Positions 48,184-57,326 of a DNA stretch of 64,000 bases are shown here, one piece after another; the first letter of the stretch is position 1; the number at the start of each line of letters is the position of its first letter. The notes under the pieces are model-generated. The model did no database searches. It was not told where the DNA came from and saw nothing but the letters and a program-made list of their open reading frames with translations. Made by a program: the position numbers and the translations under genes. Origin of the DNA: Heliocybe sulcata (Eukaryota; Basidiomycota; Agaricomycetes; Gloeophyllales; Gloeophyllaceae); assembly GCA_004369045.1 (NCBI GenBank), contig ML213504.1:963508-1027507 (forward strand), given 5' to 3'.

Positions 48184-48595
48184 GTGTCGTTCAATTACTT
48201 CGAGCAAAATCATTTAACTTCTAGAAAGTTGCCAAACCGTATCTTTCCGTTCTCTTGCCCGTGACCGCATTGGGACGTGGGAGACGCGAAGTTGCATGAA
48301 CGCTAAACACATTGCGTGTTGTGCGTCGTTGGTGTCAGCGTCGCACGCTCCTGCAGTACAGTGACGCCGACGCGCTCCTTGCAGCACAGTCAGTACTTTC
48401 CAGCTACGTCATCCGCTACTATGCCACGTCATGCATTACAACAGGTGCCCTCCGCCACGTATACCTAGCACGTCGTCTGCTCCTCCACATGTCGTCTGCC
48501 CGCCCGCCCCGACGCGGCTTCTTGTCTTCGACCAGACCGGGCGTGTCGTCCTCGACTGCACCTGGTGCGCTCTCGTCGACAATTAACGATTGTAG

Positions 48596-49040
48596 CCAGC
48601 ACAGCGACTACAACTGTGCCGGCACGTTCTCCTCGACGCTACTTGACACCTTGCTGGATTGGGGACTCGACGCGCCGTTTGTATCCAGCAAAACGACTGT
48701 AACTGCGCGCCGCGCGTTCTCGTCGACAGCGGCTGGATCTGGGCCTGGGCGCGCCGCTAGTTCAGGGACTTGATGCGCCGCTAGCTCCAGGACTCGGTGT
48801 GCCACCTGCTCCGCCGATCGTACCCAGCAAGACGACTGCTATCGCGCCCGGCGCGGTCTTGACGACACTACTCGACACACCGCTGGATCGGGGACTGGGT
48901 GTGGTACCGCCAGCTCGGGGACTTAACACACCACTAGCCCCAGAGCTCGGTGCACTGATCGTATCCAGCACGACAACTGCAATTGCACCCGGCGCATTCC
49001 CAATGACGCTACTCGACACGCCGCTGGATCGGGGACTGCC
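48596..49040. repeat. diverged long tandem repeats inside the transposon
   Basis: Four related segments of about 75 bp begin near 48596, 48681, 48826 and 48962. Each has a ccagca-cgac start, a cggcgc middle and a gctggat-ggggact end. Shorter units around 48750-48800 (gccgctag followed by ggactcg) repeat between them. Both strands stay open over parts of it, which is what GC-rich repeats do and not good evidence of a gene. Confidence 0.7.
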
Positions 49041-49293
49041 CAACGTGCCGCCAGCTCAAGGGCCCGACGCGCTGCGAACTTCGGGACTCGACGTGGTCGC
49101 TACTTTGGCGATCGATGCATCACCCGCTCGATTATCTGCCGGGTTCTCGTCGGCACTAATCGACACGCGGCCAGCTCCAGGACTCGAAACATCGCCACCT
49201 CCGAGCCTCGAGACCTCATCGTCTTCGGGCACTATACCTCATGCGTCCTCGGCATCTGCAAATTGTTTGTAATGTCTTGCTTGACCTTTTTAC

Positions 49294-49640
49294 AATTTAT
49301 GTTCTGCTATAGCAGCCGCCAGCACTGCTTCGAAGAAGCCGCGCCGTACCTGGACTGTCCCGAATGAAATGAATGCAAAGTATGTTATTCAGCAGCATTG
49401 TCGTACACACTAACATATGCTAATACAGGAATGAATGCGCTCGTGATTGGCAGGTGAAACACCCAGAGAAACTGCAGAAGGAGTTTGCAGCATATTATCG
49501 AGCGCTCGATGGAGATGCAAAGCGGGTAAGTGTCATCCGAGATCTCGTACATGGGTAGCTTCTGATTGATTATTCTTTTTGTCGATACAGCCTTGGAAAG
49601 ATTGATTACGGAAAGCTGGGGCATTGAAGGAGAATCAGCC
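49294..49640 (+). pseudogene. coding-like patch inside the transposon
   Basis: Translation gives STASKKPRRTWTVPNEMNAK, then after a GT...AG segment NECARDWQVKHPEKLQKEF and AAYYRALDGDAKR, then another consensus donor (gtaagtgtc) and a frame with a stop soon after. This looks like exons of a basic, helical DNA-binding-like protein, but no complete gene can be built. It could be a remnant of an element protein or captured host exons. Confidence is low. Confidence 0.3.
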
Positions 49641-50088
49641 TGCTATAAAGGTGTGTCACTCGAGCTTATTAATTATTCGCTGGATCATGTAACTGAGCAA
49701 AAGCACAGAAATGACCACGGTCCGTAGGCATATATGGCGGGAGGTGGGGTAATGGAGGACCAGCAGTAGTGGTGTGAGGGTAGGGTGGCTGGAGGGCTGG
49801 AGGGGATGGTGCCCGTACGGATAGTAAATGAATGAAGTTGTTTGATCAGAAATGATTCCAAATGAACCTGAGTACAAATGTGATCGCAACGCTAGTGGAC
49901 GGGCTGGCATCATTTACGATCTTTCAATTTCGTGCACCGTAAAGGTAATGATTGTCAATGATCTTGAATGAGATCGGATGAACTTGATGGATGCTCGCAA
50001 TCTTTTAAAGCTGAAAATCGGCAACTTTTGTCAATTAAGAGCTTTCAATATCATTGCTTTTCATTGTGCTATACTAAATGAAGTATAT

Positions 50089-50128
50089 CGAAGCTAAATG
50101 ATATTTAAAAATGTCGGTTCTTACTGGG
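50089..50128 (-). repeat. right terminal inverted repeat (40 bp)
   Basis: Exact reverse complement of the left repeat at 48144-48183. Confidence 0.92.
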
Positions 50129-50135
50129 GCTAATT
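50129..50135. repeat. target site duplication, right copy (GCTAATT)
   Basis: Matches the seven bases outside the left inverted repeat. Confidence 0.85.
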
Positions 50136-50899
50136 ATTGACAGACGGCAAACGACGGTGTCCTCGATATGTTTTGCCGTTATATTGCAGCTAGATTGCCT
50201 GTGGGAGATGTTGCAGGGCTTCGTCCGAACAGCGCCCGGCGATACACGTAATGGACTGTGAAGCGTTGGAGCAGAGGAGTGTTTCAAGCAATCGCGCAGC
50301 GAACAGAGGATTTGGAGGCAGTTGGGACGGAAAAAAAAGGTGCGCCATCTTGGTGGTCTCGGGCTGAGGTGTTCATTCTGCCCTTTCTTATAAGAGACTG
50401 GTTGAATGCGTACGTAAATGAATGCGTAATTACGGCTGTTGGTGCCACTACAGTCCCCTACTGTACCTGTCTCCGGGACCAGTCTCTCCCCTTCAGCGAC
50501 GACCTTTCAGGACGTACGTCTTATTGAGTGCACGATACTCAAGCTTGGAATCTTAGGAGCTTGACTTGAATGAGTCTCTGGTGGCATTATAATAGCACTT
50601 GCTTCCGGGACTCCCACAGTCAATGCGTCTTCGCGAGTTTGATATAAACGTATGGACTGAAATAGCGGGCATATGCGACAGGTTCGGTTGTTCTGTAGAC
50701 TTGTCATCGTAGCGTAGTCCTTGAAGCTTGTAGGTCCAGCAACCAGTGAATGCTCGAGAAGGAGTCCGATGGGTGCCCGAGCAGATGCCCGGGGAGACCT
50801 GATCCGGCATCATCAAACTGACGTATCGGGAACAACCTTAATGGCCCCGTCCTGTTGAGTGGCGATCGCTTGCTTTGTGCTGAATGCTCTGGAACGAGG
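50136..50899. other. intergenic, promoter side of the FYVE-RING gene
   Basis: A 764-bp stretch to the right of the transposon. Frames on both strands have no motif; I see no further repeat. Confidence 0.5.
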
Positions 50900-53800
50900 A
50901 TGGACTTCAGACAGGAGCGTGATAGAGACAGCGAAGAGTATGTCGTTATTGCAATAGACCTGGCTGACTCGTAAGCTCATTCTTGGTAAAGGACGTTCAT
51001 GTACCCGGGTTCTTCAAGTTCTCCATCGACAAATACGCCTGCAGAAGAGTCGGACGATGAAGAGTTTGTGTACCCTGGTGCATCCTCCGACGGTCAAGAT
51101 ACTCAGCAAGCCGCTTCTACCTCGGAAGCCGCTTCGTCCACAGTGGTCGAACCAGGGTACCAGCCAATGGTCCAGCCTGCAGCACAGCAGGCCTCTCCAG
51201 CTCAGCTAGAGGCTCTCTATGCCGCGTCTTCTTCAGGCGATCTTAGGCTGCTCCAGAACCTCCTCCGCAACGCACGCCAGTCGGAGAATGTAGAGGCATT
51301 CGCGCTTGTCAATGATGCTTCCTCCAGGACTGGGCTGACTGCTTTGCATGCAGCCGCTAGCAGAGGCTATTTGGATATCGTAAAGTGGTGTAAGCGCGTA
51401 TGTTTTCTTCTCTACACGGCTCTGAACGAGGTGTGCAGTAATGGAGGAGTGTGGTGCAATGGCCGACATTGATGACAAGGAAGGAGAGGTTCGTACTCAA
51501 TTGGGCCCGTGGTGTGAGCGTGCTTATACTTTCACAGAATGCATTGCATAAAGCGGCGCTTAACGGTCACATGCCAATCATAAAGTATCTACTGCCGGAC
51601 AAGGCAGACGTCCATGCGCGAGATGCAGATGGGTGGACCGCCTTGCATAACGCGTGCTCCAAGGTAATTGTTTATATCTACACACTAATGTTCCTGGCCT
51701 CATAATATGGCAAGGGCTATCTAGGAATCGTCAAATGGTTGTGCGAGGTGGCGGGTGCTGCGTCGGAGGTCGGCGGCGTGCGCGGAGTTGACCGCAGGAG
51801 TAACGGTGGTTGGACACCTTTGAGTGAGTCTATTCATGCCACTCAGCTTCATGGCTGCCTTGCTGACAGATTGATGGACAGTGAATGCGGCTTCGAAAGG
51901 GCATTTGCCCGTCGTAAACTACCTACTGAATAAGCAATCGGCCAATCCTCTAGTCAGAAATAATTGGGGAGAGACTGCTTACGACGCAGCAGCTGCCGTC
52001 TTCGAAGTGTGGATTTGCGAGGTACGTGTCGGCGTTTTGGAGGGTAGACTCGTTCCTTATCATGCTGTACGACAGGTGCTTCAGAAAGCGGAAGCGGAGC
52101 AGTGGAGGGGCACTACGGTTCCCTACGATCCGCTAGCTGTCCACACTACTGTGCCCTTGGTGTTATACGAGAACCAGCGGCTTGATGCACGCCTGAAGAC
52201 TCTTGCGGTATCCGGCGGACGGCCCAGATTCTCGGCTTCGGGTTTGGGCAGACAAGGCCGGCGAGCCCCCTTCGAGTTAAAGTTGCCTAAGTCCGATGAT
52301 GCAGGTAAAAGGGAGGTGCCTGCTTGGAGGAGTGACGTGCATTTGCCTTTCTTGCATGACCCGTTCGTATTGCCGCCACCTACCAAGGAGGACGCGTCGA
52401 TTCAAGGAGCTGAGAGGAGTCATTTCTGGTTGTGAGCAGGCTTCATCTTGGGCCACGCGCGTTTCATATCTGAATAGATTTTTGCAGATCGGATTGGACA
52501 TTGGATGTCACCCATCCCAAGGTGAATGCCGAAGAAGGCTGGCAATACGCTCGTACGTTCCAAGACCCGGACGAGGAATGGACAGCCGAGCCTCCCCCTC
52601 CGCTCGAGCGCCTGCTAAACGGCGGCGGTGCCCTGACTGCTGGATTTTCGGGGACCTCGTCCGTTGCGAATGGCACACGTTCGCGCTCTGGTACTCAGAG
52701 CGCACAATCATGGGTGCGTCGCCGGCGCTGGGTTAGAGTCATGCGAAGGAGGCTGGATATACCGCCGATGCCGTTCATGGAGCCGGATGGGAATATGTAT
52801 CACATGGGGTCGGATGGTGCGCTGGTTCGCGTCATGAATGACAGTGATAGCGCGTTTGCGGAGGGCGGGCAGGAAATGGGGGTCATGCCGTTGAGTGGGT
52901 TGTTGGCTGCGGGGGATTATGTTGCTCGGGCGAGGTACCTTGCGGGAGGGGAGGAAGAGGAGGGCCAGGCGAATGGCGCGGTGGATGCTAGGCGAGCCAT
53001 TGCGAAGTTGGAGCGGGCGACGATGGAGTTGAGGCAGGGGATCTCTGGTGAGCAGAAGGGCCGGCAGCGATTTGCAGTTGTTCATTTCTGCCCATCAGGT
53101 GATGTCGACCCTGAGCGGAAGACCCAGGCTGAGGTTTTACTGGACGCATATACTCGCGAGCTTGAGCGCAGACGGCTTAAAGCTGGTTCTCAGGGCTTGT
53201 TGATATCCGGTTCTGGTGAGTACCCAGAGTTTCTTTCCGTGCGGTTGCTGATAGTTTGTTAGATGTCGGTCCTTTCGAGGACGATGAGGACGATGAAGAA
53301 GAGTTCCATTACCCGGGTGCTTCTCCGTCATATGCGCAGAGCTCTAGGGCTAGGTCGGCATCGATCCGCTCTGGTAGCACCGATTACTTCGGGCGCAACA
53401 CGAGAGGTCCTACTGATCTGACACCGCAATTGTCGCAAGCACCAGAATTCAGAGTGCCTACCCATGAGATGCCTCAAAAGGTCCTGACGCCTACCTACAC
53501 GCCACCTACGCCACATCAGGTTCACGCGCAGTGGGAGAGGGACAGCAGTGTAGCAGAGTGTCGAGATTGCCATCGGAGGTTCAATTTCATCACCCGTAGA
53601 GTGAGTGGCGTCCCTCGGATTATTCGGATATCGGGCTGACGACCGTACAGCATGTGAGTATATTAATCATCTCTGCGATCCGGCTGCTGAGCTCGACGTA
53701 GCATTGTCGGAGATGTGGGCGCATCTTCTGCGACCGCTGCTCCTCCTATCGCGCAGTCCTAGATCCCTCTGACGTCATCTACGATCCGTCCCTGCCCGAA

Positions 53801-54431
53801 CCCACAGCTTCAGGCTCGTCGCATCGCGTGTGCCGGTCATGCTACGAAGAGGTGAACGCGAACGTGCCTAGCCCTCTCCAAATTGGAGGCGGGCGCTCGA
53901 TGGAACGGATAGTTATAGACGAGGGCAGGCTCTCCGCCTCTCCCGCAGGTCGGCGACGGTCTAGCTCGCAAATTAGCGACTTGAATGAGTGGGTCTGGCA
54001 CGCCAAGTGCTCGTGTTGGGAGACTGACGTTACGCAGGTGTCCTGTCTGCAGTCAAAATTTGGAAGAACTAGGTGACAGCTCTGTACAAGAAGCTCATGT
54101 CAAGCTATGTCTTGAAGGCGGTGCTGGAGCCTCGCCACCGACGGCTAAATATCTGGTATACAGATTGCCAGCGGAGAGCGCTCTCATCGGTGTCGAATGT
54201 GCGTATTGTTTTGCACGTTTCATAACGAACCGCCCTCTGACTCTGTGCTAGGCGTCATCTGTTTAGAGGAATTTCTGCCAGGATCCGAAGTTGCTCGCCT
54301 GAGCTGCCTATGCAGCTTCCACAACAGTCTGTCCGTTCCCTGTGTGATCTCTGCGAATACTGATGTCTGGTATAGCTTGCCTAACTTCTTGGCTGCAACG
54401 AGGCCGTAGCTGTCCAGTTCACGCCAGATGA
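50900..54431 (+). CDS. ankyrin-DysF-FYVE-UBZ-like-RING protein (putative endomembrane E3 ligase)
   Basis: Multi-domain protein. The start MDFRQERDRDSEE (exon 1 50900-50937) is joined to TFMYPGSSS. Ankyrin repeats follow (GLTALHAAASRGYLDIVKW, NALHKAALNGHMPIIKYLL, GWTALHNACSKGYLGIVKWL, NAASKGHLPVVNYLL). DysF-N/C segments come next (WTLDVTHPKVNAEEGWQYAR, WVRRRRWVRVMRRRLDIPP), as in Pex30 and TECPR1. The FYVE finger reads QWERDSSVAECRDC, RRHHCRRCGRIFC and VCRSCYEEV, needing a 3-nt exon at 53651-53653; it binds PI3P. A CPVC...HVKLC finger resembles UBZ. The RING is ECVICLEEF, then CLCSFHNTCLTSWL and CPVH, of yeast Pib1 type. Ubiquitin transfer at endosomal or vacuolar membranes is inferred. About 14 exons. 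Confidence 0.82.
53651..53653 (+). other. 3-nt micro-exon (CAT) in the FYVE motif
   Basis: Exon ...CGTAGA ends at 53600 with a gtgagtgg donor. The acceptor cgtacag ends at 53650; CAT is followed at once by a gtgagtat donor; the next acceptor is cgacgtag ending at 53701, then CATTGTCGG. Including the CAT gives RRHHCRRCG, the FYVE consensus. Skipping it gives RRHCRRCG with one histidine lost. Confidence 0.65.
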
Positions 54432-54748
54432 TGAGTGTACTCGGTTTTCTTCTCGCTAGGTCAGGGGTTCCTCCTGGTTGCCGGAGACATAGGCAGGGGA
54501 TTTCAACGCCCTCGAGTCGCGGTATACTTCCTTGCAGCGTTGGAGGCGAAGCTATCCTTCGCTGTACTCAGGATTCGGAAGGCCATACCTTAGTCTCGCT
54601 TGGCTGATCGGCCTATTGACATCATTTTCCTCGTCTCGGAGCACACCTACATATCTACATAATCTTACACGCACATTACAATGGAATACAGACTACGGAT
54701 ATAATGACTAACGTACAACAATGTAGATGGCGCAAGCAGGAGTGTCTA
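54432..54748. other. convergent 3' intergenic region
   Basis: A 317-bp spacer between two convergent stops, presumably 3' UTRs; nothing else is seen. Confidence 0.5.
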
Positions 54749-55693
54749 TCAGTCGCCTTCCCGCTCGTACAAGGAATTAGACGGTATTCTGGAGTGGTCT
54801 ATGCGGATGATGTTGCCGTAGTCTTCATCGTCCGGTTCTACGATGTCCTGGCCCTTCCGGCCATCTTCATCTTCGTCAACGAACCAGTTAGTTGGGTCGT
54901 CCGAGTCTTCGTCATCCTCGTCGTCATCGTCATCATCCTCCATGTCCTCCTCAGTCGGCTTGTAATTTCTACGCCACCTGGTCAACGACGGTGCGAAGAT
55001 GAAAAATGAAAGCAACTCACAAGAAGGCCCACATCCTTGCGTCCATTTCTGCCCGCGTCAGCACCTCGCCTTTAATTGGGAGACCCTGGCGCATTTTGCG
55101 CTCGTTTATCTTCTGCTTCCTCAACATATCCTGCGCAAGTGTCCTCTTCTCGATTGCGGCGGCTTCTTCAAAGCTCATGACGCCAGTCCCCTGCTTGACA
55201 GCAGCGTTCTGAGCCTGCAAACACGGTTTCAGTACATGACAACGGAGGTTTATCGATGGTACGCACGTATTGGGCCAGGGCCCTCTGCTTCGCCGAGATC
55301 GCTCGGGGAAGGTTAGCTTCGTCGTCGACATTCATGCTCTCGGTGATGCTAGTACTATTCATTCCGCTTTGAATGCTATCCATTCCGAGCTCCATGAGGC
55401 GGGCCTCCACGGCAGCCTGCTCTGATGACACCCTCTGGATGTAGGCAGAAGTGGACGCGGATCTGGTATTTCGGGTTAGTCGATATTAAGATCCAGGAAG
55501 TCGTACCATATACATACCCTGAAGATAGTATCTTTGCATTCCTCTCTTGCAATTCACGCAGCTCACGTACTGAAAGGTCCTGGATCGGACGTGGCTTGGG
55601 CCGAGGTGGTGCAATGAACCCAGGCGGCACGCCAGAGTGTCGTGCTGCACGACTGGGGGACAATGGTCTGCTGCTGGTGGGCGATGGGGGCAT
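54749..55693 (-). CDS. acidic coiled-coil protein of unknown function
   Basis: Four or so exons encode about 250 residues. The start MPPSPTSSRPLSPSRAARH is Pro/Ser-rich. Then IQDLSVRELRELQERNAKIL, RVSSEQAAVEARLMELGMD, NLPRAISAKQRALAQYAQN, MSFEEAAAIEKRTLAQDML and QGLPIKGEVLTRAEMDARMW, all helical and charged. It ends in an acidic run (EEDMEDDDDDDEDDED), then NWFVDEDEDGRKGQDIVEPD and YEREGD. The leading helix (RELRELQERNAKIL) faintly recalls Gdown1/GRINL1A-type RNA polymerase II regulators, but I cannot support that name. Conserved spacing and splicing support a real gene. Confidence 0.75.
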
Positions 55694-56006
55694 GTTGCTG
55701 GGGGTTAAGTGAAGGCGAGAGCTGAGCTTGCTGGCCCTATTTATGCAGTGAGGTTGTAGGTCCTTATTTTGGTTTGAAACCACAATCAGAAGAGCTTGAG
55801 TCGCCGTAAATGGAAGTTCCTAGTGGCGATCGCAGCTGCCACATCCCTTCTCTCGGATTTGGGCGTTCGTCTTTCTTCTCTTAGCACTTACTGATACAAT
55901 CAACTACGGTATTACATCTTCAAAGATACATCGACAATTACAAGACGGTTCAGCTTTGCGAGGTCGTCACAATACAACTGTTATCGCCGCTTCAGGCAGA
56001 AGGCTA
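55694..56006. other. intergenic, nothing recognised
   Basis: A 313-bp spacer between two minus-strand genes. It contains the promoter of the acidic protein gene and the 3' end of the PI31-like gene. Confidence 0.5.
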
Positions 56007-57149
56007 TCAAGAAAACATATCCCCCTGGAGGAATGATTGAGTAACGGAAGCGCGCAAACTCAGGAAGAGAGTCAGACTTACCATTCCGGGAGGCATGAAC
56101 TCGTCGTTGTCAGGTCCTCTCATGTTGCCGCCTCCGGGCATTCCACCTAGACCACCGAATCCGCCCCGACCAGGCCCTCGCATTCCAGGACCCACAGGGT
56201 CAAACCGAGCACCAGGAGGAGCGCCCATGGGAGGAAGGAAACCGTCTCCACCCCAGGGACCTTGAGGCTGGCCAGCCCCCCCGAATCCCCCGCGACGAGC
56301 TCCGAATATCGGATGATCAGGACCTACATACATGCCATCGCCGCCTGAGCTGCCAGGGAAAAGTGGCGGAGGAGCCCATGGGTTGTGTGGGATGGGATCG
56401 AGGTCCCGACGACCAATCATCAATGGATTCTCCGGCGGAATGTGCGAATACGGTGATCGGACTGGTTCATTAGGAGGCGCCTCTGGCTGAGGACGCGCAG
56501 GCTGAGGAGCGGGATTGGGTGCGCGAGGCGCTGATCCGCTGGCATTTGTAGATGCCTCGGTACTCGACTCGGTATATCCAGGCTTGTTAAGGCCCGGAAT
56601 CAGCTTTTGGAGGACCTGAAGCTTATATTGCGACATAAGATCAGTGACGCGATTAGACGAGATGAAGCCGTGGACAAGCGGCTGAGCGTCGGAAGCAGTG
56701 AGGTCATGAGGGTAGAACGACGGGGATACGAAGTCGTTTGTGGAAATATCAAGGGATGCAGCTTTGTCACTCTGGGAGGCCATCAATTACGCATATCTGG
56801 AATAGATTGGGGCAGTACTCACCTCGATAGCGATGGCATTGACAAGAGTACGAGAGCCGAGCTTGACGATCTTGATCAAGTATTCAAGACTGCTCTGCTC
56901 GTGTTTGTATCTCAGAGCATAGTTTCCGGGTCCATGCTTGTTCCATTCATCTGGTAGGACGTTGTCCAAGATCGACCTAGCTGGCGTGTCCTCATCTACA
57001 GCGACGAGTCGGAAACCGACCGCCACCATCGCGGCATGCAGCAGTGCAACAACGCCATCCTGGGGAGATTTGAGCTTCTTCTCGCCAGGCGGTAGCAAAT
57101 TGGGCAGCTTCGACAGAAGCGCTGAAGGGTCTAAGAGGTCGGCAGTCAT
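56007..57149 (-). CDS. PI31-like proteasome regulator
   Basis: About 350 residues in three exons. The N-terminal FP domain runs from MTADLLDPSALLSKLPNLLP through SPQDGVVALLHAAMVAVGFRL, PDEWNKHGPGNYALRYKHEQ and TLVNAIAIE to LVHGFISSNRVTDLMSQYKLQ, the dimerisation domain shared by PI31 (PSMF1) and Fbxo7. The C-terminal half is Pro/Gly-rich with the family's NPLMIGRRDLDPI and GPDHPIFG blocks, where PI31 contacts the 20S core to regulate assembly and activity. It ends PPGMGDMFS after the last intron. A Met four codons upstream (57161) is an alternative start. It diverges from PRP5. Confidence 0.88.
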
Positions 57150-57326
57150 GGTAAGAGTCAAGTAGGATCGATTGGTTTACTATGATCCACTGTACGCGCA
57201 TACATGGCTCTAAGTATAGCATCCGGCGGAGCGGTACCGAAGCTTACAGCAACTGCCACAGCTTGCCAAACAACACCAAACTCGCACTTCTTCCTGCGTC
57301 AACCCAGGCTCTCGAGGACAGGTCCA
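57150..57326. promoter_or_regulatory. bidirectional promoter PI31-like / PRP5
   Basis: A 177-bp spacer between diverging start codons; both promoters must fit here. No named motif was recognised. Confidence 0.45.

Larger units (their letters stand above)
48144..50128. mobile_element. non-autonomous DNA transposon with perfect terminal inverted repeats
   Basis: The ends are 40-bp inverted repeats identical at all 40 positions (48144-48183 and 50089-50128), both starting CCCAGTAAGAACC when read inward. They are flanked by the same 7-bp direct repeat GCTAATT (48137-48143 and 50129-50135), as expected of a target site duplication. The unit is 1,985 bp. A further short inverted match AAAGTTGCC lies inside each end. 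The interior has no transposase that I can recognise, only a decayed minisatellite (48596-49040) and a short splice-like coding patch (49294-49640). The identical ends suggest recent movement driven by a transposase elsewhere. Superfamily is uncertain; a 7-bp duplication does not fit hAT (8) or PIF (3) cleanly. Confidence 0.88.

Noticed and set aside
48762-49043. 93-codon Ser/Gly-rich minus-strand frame with internal repeats
   Set aside because: It sits in the GC-rich tandem repeats of the transposon; both strands are open there and no start, splice or family evidence supports a gene.
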